Assembly: GCA_020543525.1 (NCBI GenBank)
Contig: JAHYIO010000033.1
Location: forward strand, 1,302,001 to 1,366,000
Source of the DNA: Coriolopsis trogii
Taxonomy: Eukaryota > Basidiomycota > Agaricomycetes > Polyporales > Polyporaceae
Direction of reading: 5' to 3'
DNA length: 64,000 bases
The notes beneath the pieces are model-generated. The model made no database searches and was not told the DNA's origin. It worked only from the letters and a program-made list of their open reading frames with translations. Of this stretch, positions 9,916 through 21,041 are shown one piece after another. A program made the position numbers and the translations under genes. Numbering within the stretch: the stretch's first letter is position 1; each line of letters begins with the position of its first letter.

Positions 9916-12048
9916 ATGGAGATGGAGTTATCGCCGATATGCTCACGCCCACTCCGGCCCCTGGACGAACCCCCAACCACCATGTACGATGCGGTAGGGA
10001 CACCCCGCAAGAGCGTTGAATTGGTAGAGAGTGGTCCCGCGGAGTCCTCTCAAGATGTGCCGTCTACAGCGGCGACAGCGATAACTCCTGCGATGCGTCG
10101 CAAAGCTAGGTTGCAATTCGCCGTCCTCTGTTGGACTCTCTTTTTGGCCGGATGGAACGATGGCACCACTGGTCCTCTCCTCCCGCGTATACAGACCGTA
10201 TACAATGTGCGTGCTTCACGCTACACCTTCGCAAAGTCGGGTCTCATCAGCTCTGACACTCCCAGGTCAATTTCGCTATTGTATCCCTCATATTCGTCTT
10301 CAATTGCATCGTCTGTCTTTCCCCTCTTGGCCTCACTACCCTAGACTGACATTCCTGCCACACAACTCAGGGGTTTGTGACGGGCGCAGCGGCCAACGTA
10401 TGGCTCACGGATAGGTTCGGCTTCGGAAAGGTACGTGACTCCGTCATTTTCGCCTGGCGCATCTGACAAGCTAACTCTCACAAAGGTCATGATCATTGGT
10501 GAAGTTTTCAACGCATCGCCTTTTCGGTTTACTCAACGCAGCTACTTGTAGGGTCTGTCGCACAGATCATCGGTTATATCCTAGAAGCTCCCGCACCCCC
10601 TTTCCCCGTCTTCGTCATGGGCTACGCCGTCAATGGCTTCGGCATATCAATCCAGGTCTGCATCGTTTTCCTTGGACAAATACCTTCCCGGTTCTCATAT
10701 TCAAGATCTCTACTAAGGATGCCCTTGCAAACGGCTACGTCGCATCACTCAAGGACAACGCATCCACCAAGATGGGTGTCCTCCATGCTATCTACGGTAC
10801 GTCAACTCTTGTCAGGTTTGTGCGGAGGGACACCCACCAATGATCACATCAGGTCTTGGCGCGTTTGCCTCCCCGCTTGTTGCCACGCAATTCTCGACGA
10901 TCCACTACTGGTCTTTCCATTACCTCGTCTCTCTCGGGATCGCGGTATCCAACGCGATCCTGCTCATAGCCGTCTTCCGCTTCAAGGATCAAGACAGTAT
11001 GCATCCCACATACGGGCTCACCATCCGAGACGCCTTGACTGACTCACATTCTCTCCACGTTTGCAGCGTCTCTGACAGAGATCGGCCAGGCTCCGAGCCA
11101 GGAAGAGAATGCAGCCAACGAAGACCGCAACAAGTACAAGCAGATGTTCCGCTTGCGCACGCTACACCTCCTCGCGTTCTTTGCACTGATTTATGTCGGC
11201 GTGGAGGTTACTATTGGCGGTAAGTCCCTGAATGGGGTATGTCTATGTGGCACTTGTTGACGAGACCTCCTAGGGTGGATCGTGACCTACGTCCAGAAGC
11301 TGCGTGGGGGTGGAGCTTCCGCCGGATATATCTCCTCTGGCTTCTTTGGCGGTAGGTCTACTCTTATAGGTGCATGCTCACACGCAATTGACCTCGTCCT
11401 CTATAGGACTCACCGTCGGTCGCGTCGGGCTGCTGTGGGTGAACCAGAAGGTGCGAGGTGTCACTGTACATTCTGTATGCGCATATACAGCTGCTCATCT
11501 CCGCGTACCCTAGGTCGGCGAGCGGCGCGCTATTTTCCTGTACGGTGCCCTCGCTATCGGGCAAGTTGTTTAAATTTCTGTTCTTTCCCTAGCCCTGACC
11601 GCGTCCTTCCTCCGCAATAACACAGGTTGGAGCTCGTCGTCTGGCTCGTCCCCTCGCTCATCGGCGGCGCCCTCGCCGTCTCCTCGTCGGTGTCCTCCTG
11701 GGCCCGATCTATCCGCTGGTCATGAACCACGCCGCGCGCGTCCTGCCCGCATGGCTCCTTACGGGCTCCATCGGCTGGATCGCAGGGTTCGGCCAGGCGG
11801 GCTCGGCGTTCCTGCCCTTTCTTACGGGTGCGCTTGCGTCCAAGAGCGGCATCAAGAGCTTGCAGCCTCTGTGAGTTTTTTGCTCTACTCTCCCTTGCTT
11901 CTCGCGAGGAGTTTCTAGGGACGAGGGCTGACAGTCGGCTTTGTTCTACCCCCACGCGCCTCCCGTGTGGGACAGGTTGGTGTCTATGATGGCTTGCATG
12001 GTGTTCCTGTGGGCACTCGTGCCTAACACGCCGCGCCGGATGGACTGA
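9916..12048 (+). pseudogene. MFS transporter (fungal BSC6/FHS-like), apparent 1-nt frameshift
   Basis: Thirteen exons read by eye: 9916-10206, 10266-10310, 10371-10430, 10486-10498, 10552-10655, 10718-10796, 10853-10996, 11067-11219, 11274-11351, 11407-11450, 11514-11560, 11626-11870 and 11976-12048. The protein starts MEMELSP, then AVLCWTLFLAGWNDGTTGPL, GFVTGAAANVWLTDRFGFGK (the MFS loop 2-3 signature), MGYAVNGFGISIQ, and later WIVTYVQKLRGGGASAGYIS and ASGFGQAGSAF-like helices, fitting the fungal BSC6-like branch of MFS. Intron 11 uses a GC-AG border (GCAAGT). Every phase fits except exon 12, whose 245 nt is one short: the frame changes at about 11681-11684, where TCCTCG appears in place of an expected TCCCTCG. 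Either this copy is dead or a C was lost in a short C run during sequencing. If intact it would be about 458 residues. Confidence 0.75.
11561..11625 (+). other. GC-AG intron in MFS gene
   Basis: The donor is GCAAGT rather than GT and the acceptor is CACAG; reading frame is kept only with this border (ATC GG joined to G TTG GAG). GC-AG introns are a known minor class recognised by the standard spliceosome. Confidence 0.65.
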
Positions 12049-12823
12049 GGTGGTGGATCAAGACCTGTAATGACTTGAATGACGTTTGAATTTCCTATTG
12101 CTGTTTTTTCCTCCTTCGATAATATGACCTGGTGTACATCAAGTCTGCTTCAAGTCTACTGCGCATACTGAGGCCCGCAACGACGGAGGCTGACGGTCGC
12201 GACTCAAGATGAGTAGTACGGTGAGGCGCATAGCTCAGGCAGGTGGAAACCGGAAGGCTATGATGACTTGGCTGGAGTACGTCCGCCATACATGACGAAA
12301 CAATGAAAGACATGGATTGGCAGGGAGCGCGGAGGTGTCATACCGCGCTCGCGCTTCGTAGACATACTTGTGTGGCATGTGGGCTGTAGCCAGTACTCTT
12401 CCGACTCGGACTCGAAGTTGACGGGCTTCGAAGATGCAAGGCTTGAGCGTATGCAGCGCATTGATTGACCGGGGATCGCAGATATGGGGAAGGGGAGAGG
12501 ACTGCGGGTACGGCGTCGGACAGAAGCCAAAAATACGCGACTGTCACTGTCAGGGCCATGCGGGGATAGGCGCCCGCAGGAGAGGACTGGTCTCGCTGCT
12601 TCGTCTCTTGTCTTCAACCCCTCATCCCCTCGCAGGCCACTCTCAGCCTCTCAGAGTCCCTGCCTCCCTCGCCTCCATTCTCGTCTCTCCGCCTGTCGCT
12701 CTTTTCTCAGGTCACTCTTTTCGCACTATCACCCAAGTACGTTCACCTCTTCTCTTGCAGGCTTCGGTGTGCGTGCTTATAGCTCCTGGCCTCCAGCTAC
12801 CTCTCCAACAAAACATACCCGCT
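12049..12823. other. intergenic region and pyrimidine-rich leader of GPI-protein copy B
   Basis: The last 220 bases or so (12600-12823) are strongly C/T-rich, as seen near transcription starts in basidiomycetes, and end two bases before the context GCTATG of the start codon. CAG and TCAG acceptor-like sites occur in it, so a 5'-UTR intron is possible. The rest has no supported feature. Confidence 0.45.
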
Positions 12824-13870
12824 ATGTTCCCGTACGCTGCACTCACTGCTCTCGTCGCCGGATCTCTCCTCGTCAGCGCCGACCCGAACCCTACTGCTCC
12901 TGGCCCTGGCGACATCTTCAAAGAAGGGGAACAGTGCACCTTCACCTGGGATGTCGACGCTACTGGCACTTGGAAGGAGATGAATGTCGAGCTCATGTCC
13001 GGCAGCAACCTGCAGATGAACCATATCACCAGTGCGCAACCGTCTCCATTCACGTTCCGCGTTGCTCCTAATGCTTGATGCACGTTACAGCTGTCGCTAC
13101 GGTTGACGCCACTGACGCTAGCAAGACGACGTTCACCTACGACTGCCCTCAGGTCAGTATCTCCTTTCTGCACTCTTCCTGCGTGGATCGGCCTGCGTGT
13201 GTAGTACACGGAAGGGTTTTCCTCCTTGTTATCTTCTTTCTCCTCTGACACGCCCCCACCCATCTTGGACGCCTCAGAGCAGCTTTGGCGAGTTGCCCAC
13301 ATTCTTAGCTACATACTCACATCTCTCCTCCTTGCCTAGGTCACGCCCAACTCCGCCATCTACTTCTACCAATTCACCACTCCTTCTGCACCTACCAACA
13401 TCCTTTGGACGACTCGTTTCACTATCGCCGCCGCCGACGGCACCACCACCCCTCCCGAGAACGCAGACCAGCCCAACTCGGCCGATCCCAGCAACCCCAT
13501 CCCCTGGGGCACCGGCGCCCTCGTCGACCCATCCGCGGCCGTCGCCGCCCCGTCGTATATCGGTTCCGGCTCGACCGGTTCGACCGGTACCACTGGCACT
13601 ACCGCGGCAGCCGACACCACCGCGGCCGCGGCGACGACCGCTTTGCCCGCCGCGTCGTCTTCGACGACGAAGAGTGGCTTCTCCGTGGCGCCTGCCCCGA
13701 GCTCGACCGCGAACCCGGGTTCGGCCGCCGGCTTGCAGAACGCGACGACGGCGGGGAACGCGACTGGGGGCGCGGACAATGGCGCGCTGGCGTTTGGCGT
13801 CGACAGCTATGTTGCGCGTGCGGGGCTTGCGCTTGGTGTCGCCGCGTTTACGTTTGCGGTCGCGCTATAG
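12824..13870 (+). CDS. Kre9/Knh1-like Ser/Thr-rich GPI-anchored protein, copy B
   Basis: Predicted 266-residue cell-surface protein with exons 12824-13031, 13091-13152 and 13340-13870. It starts with a good signal peptide (MFPYAALTALVAGSLLVSA) cut near residue 19. The mature part has APGPGDIFKEGEQCTFTWDV, GTWKEMNVELMSGSNLQMNH, FTYDCPQ, SAIYFYQFTTPSAPTN and WTTRFTIAAADG, the Kre9/Knh1 domain (PF10342), then Ser/Thr/Ala/Gly repeats and a hydrophobic C-terminal GPI signal (LGVAAFTFAVAL). It is the paralogue of copy A at 7282-8321, in opposite orientation. The first intron begins GTGCGC here and GTGAGT in copy A at the same codon, and the second exon is 62 nt in both. The second intron is long for this window (187 nt). 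Role: wall beta-glucan assembly or surface structure, by family. Confidence 0.88.
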
Positions 13871-14470
13871 ACGGGTGGCATCTGTTTGAGGTCGCCTTCC
13901 TGCCCCCTTGCCCCTCCCTACCACTACTGGTCACACTCACGATCATTCACGAGATATCGGTGACGAGTGCGTCTGCGGACTTTGACAGGAGGTAAAGCTC
14001 GGACAACGTAGCTAGCTGGGGTCGCATTATATGGTTGGTTCGGTTCAATGGAGGGATCAATTTGTGGACATGGGTCGAGAGATGGACTTTGTTCGGTGGC
14101 ATGCGCATGGTTGTTTGGTGTATTTACTTGATCGGAGGTCTTGCGTCCGGCTTGCATCTACGTCCGGAGTATCTATATGCACGATCTGGTTTGCGTCGCG
14201 CGCGATGATCAATACAGCTGGAGGTTCACGCTGCGAGATTGAGAGAGGAGCGTGATGCGTACGTATACAACAAATCAGTTCGAATGCGAGGTACCGCTAC
14301 AGGTTATCATGTTATGCTCAGATACAATGGCGAAGTAGTAAATCCCAGCCGACTGGAAATCCGACAGATACCTCTCCAAGCTCATATTCGAGTCGAACAT
14401 CCACAATTAACGTCCGTGCATCACATAGGCCAAGAGGCTAGAGCACGTTTCGCTGGGTCACCCAGAGAGA
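13871..14470. other. intergenic region between convergent genes
   Basis: About 600 bases between the 3' ends of GPI-protein copy B and the zinc-finger gene. No supported gene. Confidence 0.45.
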
Positions 14471-15805
14471 TCACCCTCGTCTGCCCCTCCCGCTCCTCCC
14501 AGTCCTCTGTCCTGTTCCCTTGCCCGTCCCCGTCCCCGTCCCCGTCCCCGTGCCCGCCCTCGGACGGTACATGCACAGCCGTCCGCCGACGAGCCTCCAG
14601 CGCTCCCCAGAGGGCGACGCGACGCACCGGCCTGCGTGCCGCTCGAGGTGCCGCTCGAGCACGTCCTTGCGCGAGAAGCGGGCGCCGCATCCCCCGACCA
14701 TCTGCGCCTGGTCCGCGCGCGGGCGGACGCGCTCGTCGGGGCGTGTGTCGCGCAGGGAGGCGGGGACGGAGAGGGCGAGGGGGACACCGCAGCAGACCCA
14801 TTGGGGCGGGGCGTGCACGGACGCGGTGTGGCGCGCGAGGTCGGTCGGGCGGGTGAAGGACTTGTTGCAGGTCGGGCAAGTTGGGCGGGGTGGGTGTGGG
14901 GGGTTCGATGGGGTATAGGACGAAGAGGATAGAGCCGAGGGTGGAGTTGGAGTTGGAGTTGGAAGAGGAGAGGGCGAGAGCGATGGCGTGAGGGAGGGAG
15001 AGTAGGAGGGAGAGGACGCGTTCGTTGGGGATGCGGATGAGGGTAGGGATGACGGTGAGTGGGTGGGCGCGGACCGTCCTGGCCTTGGGTATGGTGTATA
15101 GCGCTGGGATGGATAGGGCGAGGAGCGATGTACAGCGCTATGATGCGGCTGGTGGGCGCACGCGTCGGACGACGTAGACACTTCGGAGAAACCGGCGTGC
15201 ACTGGCGCACTGGAAGTAGGGAAGGCATTTGGTAACTCCGGAACCTGGGGTATCGCTGCGGTCGTGCCCGTAGACAAGGTCGGGACGCCGGATGCGTACA
15301 TTGGCTGGCCGAGTTGAGGACCCATGGGAAGGTGAGCGTTACACAGGCAATGGGCTGGAAGCCCCAGGTATGGATGAAGGTCCGCATTAGGCGGGATCGT
15401 AGGCAGCTTGTCGTATACAGTGAACGCGTCGTAGTGTATAGGTTGAAAAGCGTCGGCACCAACCTCGACCAGACTGCGTTATTCATAAGACAAAATCTTG
15501 TTCACGAGAGCACAATACACGTACTAATTATCCATCAACAAAGGTTCCCATACCTCAGAGACTGGGAGGGGAGCTCTCCAGTCAGTCTGAGCAGCGTGAT
15601 GTTGAGGCGTACAGGCCGTGAGCTGGGGATCGTTCGCCCCAAAGAAAGCGTCTCCAGGGCTCTCTCGCGATTGATCAAGGCCGTCCAAGAACTGCCAGGC
15701 ATCAGCGTCGAGGTCAACGAACGGTGGATAAGTAGTGCCCGAGTCCGGATAGATTGAACTAGAGTCGAAAGCGGACATGATCGTGGGGAATGAAGCAGAA
15801 GGCAT
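14471..15805 (-). CDS. C2H2 zinc-finger transcription factor
   Basis: Start at ATG 15805 (MPSASFPTIMSAFDSSS) with an acidic first exon to about 15554, then one long exon from about 15325 to the stop at 14471. The middle is very rich in Ser, Pro and Thr. The DNA-binding part has one canonical finger, CPTCNKSFTRPTDLARHTAS followed by VH (C-x2-C-x12-H-x4-H). A second finger is stretched by a loop: it opens with WVCCGVPLAL and closes with GGCGARFSRKDVLERHLERH, an arrangement known in mushroom regulators. The C-terminus carries a run of alternating Thr-Gly encoded by a hexanucleotide repeat. Exon structure between 15325 and 15545 is uncertain: two alternative spliced readings keep frame, one through SGRGWCRR and one through GADAFQPIHYDAF, the second needing an unusually short 38-nt intron. 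Target genes are unknown. Confidence 0.75.
14522..14556. repeat. (CCCCGT)n hexanucleotide microsatellite
   Basis: Four to five copies of CCCCGT inside the 3' end of the zinc-finger gene. On the minus strand it encodes the Thr-Gly repeat near the C-terminus, so length changes would be in frame. Confidence 0.85.
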
Positions 15806-17477
15806 CTCTAACGGAGGGCTCTTAAGGCATCGGAAGGGGTGCGCAGACAAAGGTTCTTCATGTCCAGCAAGGACTTCCAGAGGGCACGGTGATTGCGCAC
15901 TCGCGGAGCCAGATGTGTAGAGCTGGCGAACATGCCCGATCCGGTAAGGTCGGACACATGGTGTGTGCTTTATGTCAGTTGGACAAAGGAGATGCGAATG
16001 GGCAGCATTGAGGCTGGCTCCACGAGTGGCACGAAGACACGAGCACAAAGGCATTGGAGACGCCGGCGCATGGGCGAGTGGCGTGCTGTGCAGGACAAGA
16101 TTCGAGCCTTGGTTTGCTTTATCCGTGGACTTTGTAGGGTTCTTCTGGTCAGCAAGAAGTATTTAGAATCGTGTTCACCTGCTACATTCGGTACGTATGA
16201 ACCGACCGTGACGACAGGATGATTCGGGCAGATCTGTTTACGTACCTCTTCAAGACTCGGCGGATTGCTGGATCGTAGAGCTATTGCACAATGTGCCTTC
16301 ACCCAGGTGCAGCAGGATTGAGAGCACTAACTTTTACGGAGCAACTCCCCGCTCTCGGTCGAGAAAGGGAGGCAAACGGGAGACATGACGCGACTCCGAG
16401 AGTCCTGCGGCCGAAGGATCATATTACGAAGTTCTGCGGTCAGTCACCTTTGACATGATTGTTCTGCCAAAGCATCAGCAGGCACCTCACGGGTGGTATA
16501 GTTGAGTTGCGAACACGAAGAGGCCTTGTCCACTTACGGACTGGCCATGGTGACGGTGAGCGAAACGGAGATGGCTCGCTAATCGGCCTTGGGCGGGTCC
16601 ACGTGCATCGTCAAAATTGGCGCTCCGAGAAAACCTGGGCCCTGCATTATGTCCTTGCATGTGCCATCATCTCGTCGATCTGCACTTTTTCAGACCGAGG
16701 TTACGGGATGGCTTCAGGACGCACGAAATTCGTAGATGTGAGCCCCAGTCATACTCTCTGGTTGTTTTCATTTCAAAACGATCACTCACGTCATGTTAGG
16801 TGTGCTGCCTTTCTGCCTAGATGAAGCTCGGGCAAAAGGAAATGATCCCTCGTTCTCATCGCCAATTGTAGTGCACTGTAGATGCACCGCAGCTACTGGA
16901 ATCTAGAGACGTCCGTCCGAATCTGCAAAGGACTGCGAGTCCTCTGTTCGTCAAATCATTGTGACATCGCTCTTCAACTGCGGTCAGCAAACGTCGCAGT
17001 TAGTTTGATGTTCTCACCGTCTCTGTGGAGATTCATATCATGCAGGTGAGTACTGGTGGTACACGCACTAGGCGTACGACGCGCTATCTATGTCCTCAGT
17101 ATGCTCTAAACTTCCCTTCGTGCTTGGATTTTTCAGGGTATTGAAAGCATCTCCTTCTCAGATTTCCGAGTCACCTCGGAAGCTAGGATCAAGGAAATTT
17201 TTCTGTAGATACCATCGGACTTAAAATCAGTCCGTTCGACTATCTCGAGGTCCGATTAGTCCACCGACTATGGTGGTCCCCAACATGGATCACCCGGCTA
17301 GATCTGCGTCCATACAGCCGGTGTAGAGGTATCATCCAGTCACAGTTCACAGGTACTACTACTACATCATCCGGTGCATCACCACCCACGCTTGCGATCT
17401 CCCAAAAATCCGAGCTGGCGTGTCTGACGCTGTGGCCCATCATGCGCACGTCGAAGCTGTCAAGCATCGGCATTGCA
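15806..17477. other. intergenic region, no recognised gene
   Basis: About 1.7 kb. The longest frames (for example on the minus strand at 15970-16302 and the plus strand at 16459-16824) resemble nothing I know and lack splice structure. It should contain the zinc-finger promoter on its left side. Confidence 0.4.
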
Positions 17478-17483
17478 TATAAG
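17478..17483 (+). promoter_or_regulatory. TATAAG box of the 7TM gene
   Basis: TATAAG 72 bases before the start codon, within GCATATAAGCC. The same distance and motif are seen before the alcohol dehydrogenase, P450 and flavin monooxygenase genes. Confidence 0.5.
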
Positions 17484-17549
17484 CCGACGCAAATCGACCA
17501 CCTCGTTGATCTTTGCTCTTCTGTTTCTGTCCGGCTCCTGAGCTTAGCC

Positions 17550-18885
17550 ATGTCCATACTCATTGATTCTGCTGAGTTGGCTGGTCTGGCGATCGAAGGC
17601 CCGCTGTACGGTACGCTGAGACACCTATGATTTCACTCGACGTTCCGTAAACTCAGGCTGACTGACATCTGTCTCAACACAGGCATTTTCCTTTGCCTAT
17701 TCGTCGTCTGCGCAGTCGACCTGTACCGCCGAAAGGTCAACAATGAGACGCAGATCAGTTGGCCTATGGTCGTAGCCGGGATCCTTCTCATAGTTCTTGC
17801 GACCGCTCGATTTGCTGTCGACGTCGCGTACATATTCGTGGCTTTCATTCACCGCGAGACAAGACCAGCGCGGCTTGCCTTCCTTGAAGACGTTACTCCG
17901 CAGCTATTCATCACGAAACACTCCCTGTTCATCACGTCCCTGCTAGTCGGAGACCTCTTTGTGGTGAGTGCCTTGTCCCCTCACGACCGCACAAGCGACC
18001 ATTCTGGCTAAATATAACCTCACAACCCAGATCTTTAGGTGTTGGGTCATATGGGGGAAGAAGTATTGGATAATTGGGTTTCCTCTTTTCCTCTCAATCT
18101 TCGCAGCTGGTGAGAGCAGTCTTGAATGCACCGCCCAATACTCTCGAGCTCATGGCTTCTCTAGGATGCGGATACTATTCGCTATGGGCTTATACCCATC
18201 TGAGCCATCAGACCATTTTCGCCCAACAGCTTCCGCTGAAGCTGTTCTTTTCCATGAGTTTGGTCGCGAATGCCACAGCGACATGCAAGTGTTTCATATC
18301 TCGTCTTTACTTCCATGGGTCTGACCCGTATCCGCAGCGCTTTTGGCGGCCCGAATCTGGTACATCAACCGCACCGCAACGCACGGGCTGAACATTGACG
18401 GGTCGTCGCAGACCCTTACACCCATTCTGCGCATAATCCTCGAGAGCGGCTTGCTGAACGCTTGCTTCCTCTTCGCTTTTGTCATGACGCTCGCATCCGG
18501 ATCGTCAAGCTTAGAGATCATGTCTGAGATGGTGCGGTCATGGCGCTCTTTCACCTCGCACTCGCGCATGTTGTGCTGATAGCACGCCTTTCGAATTCAG
18601 GGCACGCCCATGTGTGGCATCATCTTCTCCATCGTCATCTTCCGCGTTGGCCAGAGAAACCAAGGGTCGCATCACTCGCAGTCGGTCAGCTGGGGTACGA
18701 GGAGCAATACGCTTGACCCACGCAGCAGGATGAGCACGCGTGGGCCTGTAGACGCGCCCGCTCCAAGCGGATTCTCGACCCCTCCGACGCAGATGAGAGT
18801 GTTTGTGCATAGCTCCACGAAACACAAGCATGACGAGAGGGACAAGGCTGGCATGTCGTACACGATTGACGACCTCGATCCTTAG
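17550..18885 (+). pseudogene. seven-helix integral membrane protein, frame broken at a 10-nt intron relic
   Basis: Member of a mushroom 7TM family, often found in tandem and sometimes called GPCR-like; function unknown. Exons: 17550-17610, 17683-17963, 18031-18109, 18120-18284, 18338-18531 and 18601-18885. Helices include IFLCLFVVCAVDLYRRK, PMVVAGILLIVLATARFAVD, SLFITSLLVGDLFV, the conserved RCWVIWGKKYWIIGFPLFLS, then LLAARIWYINR and LESGLLNACFLFAFVMTLAS. The cytosolic tail is Ser-rich and ends MSYTIDDLDP. Between exons 3 and 4 stand only ten bases, GTGAGAGCAG: a donor and an acceptor with no intron body. Leaving those ten out gives one continuous frame of 354 residues; reading through gives a stop soon after. 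Such an intron is far too short to splice, so the copy is probably dead unless the sequence is misassembled. Intron 4 is GC-AG (GCAAGT). Confidence 0.75.
18110..18119 (+). other. 10-nt intron relic
   Basis: GTGAG followed directly by AGCAG. Flanking exons are in phase 1 on both sides, exactly as if an intron of normal length had lost its interior. Confidence 0.6.
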
Positions 18886-20213
18886 CCTTTTACCCTCCAG
18901 GGCCGCCTCCAGCCAATCGGAAGCCGTTCATTGTTGTGCGTATGGTTGTTGTACTCGCTATCCACGGTTATTGCGGCTAGAACCCTCGGAATTTGTGTAG
19001 AATCCTCTCCGGATTATGCTATCGTTGTTGGACTCCTGGTGCTAACCCGTAGCAGCTACGTCCAATGTACCGTACATGTTCATAGTAATATCCATCATGT
19101 GGCCCGTGGCAATCCGTCATGTGACCGCAATCGTCTGCCAGTGCCAGCGCTTGCAGCATGACCTTGACCGGTACCGTTGACAAGACTTGACCGTCAGTGA
19201 CACACCCGAGGCAGTTGCTCACATATACGGTGCGGCCCTGGTTCAAGGCTAGATGTTGATTTCTCTCTGCAGTACGTCCTAGCACCTCTCCCTATCTTGA
19301 AATGACGGGTTGACGGGAGATTCTAAGGTATATCCACCACCGCGCCTTCGCAAGTGTACGCTGGTCAGCTGCCGGTGACTCTCAGCGGTGGCACGTCGCA
19401 CGACAGCAGAGTCGGATAGATGGATAAGGTACGGATGGATGGCACGCGTGGGTTCGGCATGGTGTGCCGCTTGATGCATGGGTGAGCCCACTTAGCATGT
19501 ATATTCCATGGACCCTTACATGTCGGCCGTGCATACCGTGAGTATGCCGCGAAGAAATACTCATTCAAGGTGAGCTACATGGCACACCTACTCTTCAGGC
19601 ACAACATCCGCTGTACCTGGCTGTCGACTGACCATCCCCGTCTGCAAAAAGAATCTACCTGTGTCACTCTTGCGCAGTCATGCGGTCGAGGCTCGTTCAG
19701 CACTTATAACGCACGTACGTCCTTCGTTCTCCGTTGAGACGCCTATGTGGGTCACGCTTGTCATGGCGTGGAAAGGCCTTTGCCAAGTAAGGTACTCCGT
19801 CCCGATTTCTGGCATCGACGGAGTACAGGCTTTCGGATAGTTATCGAACGTCCGTGACATGCGGGACAATGTCCTCCCAGCATCACTTCTGCGAACCATG
19901 CCGCAAGGATGCTCGGAGTTCGGATGTCGCGCTACGTGAATTAGAGTTTCCACGTACGTCCGGGATCCCTCCAAGGGTAATCTATGCCTCGGTGAAGAAC
20001 GAATCGCCTTTCTCTTTCGGGAGCCACTGGAGACTCTGGATCTTCTCGTGGCGGCTTCCATTCCCTTGGAGACAACCGGCCCCTGAGTCACAATGTCCAA
20101 GGATGCATTGTTTGGTGCCTGAAGGGCGCTCAGGTCGTGGTTGGTCAGAACATGCACTCATACTGCCAAACTTGCAAGCTTGAAATGTACACCGAGTCTG
20201 ATGAAGCGCGCGA
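18886..20213. other. intergenic region, no recognised gene
   Basis: About 1.3 kb. A minus-strand frame at 19678-20157 is open for 159 codons but has no ATG at its start and no similarity I recognise. The right edge is where the segmental duplication begins. Confidence 0.4.
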
Positions 20214-20918
20214 AAAGCAGTGGAGTTAGAAATGAAGAGCCCTTGGTGTTGGCCACAAGGTATGTCTGCGCCTGCACTACTTCTGCGTATTGGCTCGGTT
20301 TAAGGGTGCACGGAACGAGCCTGTTGACTTCGACAGTGGCACTTGGAAGTACGTGCGACGGTTCGCTGACCACGGATGCTGACCGTTCATCAGTGCAGCA
20401 ATTCCTCGCGCTGGAAAGCGCCTAGTTCGTTCTAGTTGAGAAGAGGAAGCGTTGTAGACTGCTGACTATCGGCGGATGGGGCCATCTAGTTGACTTATGG
20501 TAGAGGTTCGGAACCATCGAGACCAGCAACATAGGTACAAGGATAGGACTCGCCTGTTCGATCATCACTATTGCTGACGCTCCACCACTTTGTGTAGAAA
20601 CGTACACCTCTACCCTGTGAAGACACTTCGCGTCTTTCATGCACGTTTTCTGTAAGTCGATGAATACAATTGGGCGCGTTTGGTGCTATCCATCCCATGA
20701 CTTCAGTCCTGTTCCCTTGTCTAAAGGCGCCACAAACGTCGAGCGCACCACGGAGCAGTCAAACACGTCCAACCTTGTCTTCACAGGTACTGCGATTGAA
20801 AGTGGCGCGGGGTTTGCAAATGCCAATACTTTTGCCGCTTCAGCGATCGCGTACACCGCACCCTGCGCAGGAAATTCTACTAGACGCCTTTCAGCCCAAG
20901 AACTCATCGTCCTCTGAC

Positions 20919-20925
20919 TATAAAA
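20919..20925 (+). promoter_or_regulatory. TATA box of secreted protein gene 1
   Basis: TATAAAA, 123 bases before the start codon, followed by a leader nearly the same as that of gene 2 (CAGCCCTCAGGACATAGTCA). Conservation between the copies is higher here than further upstream. Confidence 0.65.
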
Positions 20926-21041
20926 GCCCTCGCGGTTGCGGGTGCAGCCCTCAGGACATAGTCACCTCTTCGATCCTCTGAAACATCAACAAGCTACCGC
21001 TCCTACCACAGTTCCTCCCAACTTCTTTCACTCATATCAAC

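Noticed and set aside
14458..15486. 342-codon minus-strand frame overlapping the zinc-finger gene
   Set aside because: It is the neighbouring frame of the same exon; the zinc-finger motifs lie in the other frame ending at 14471.
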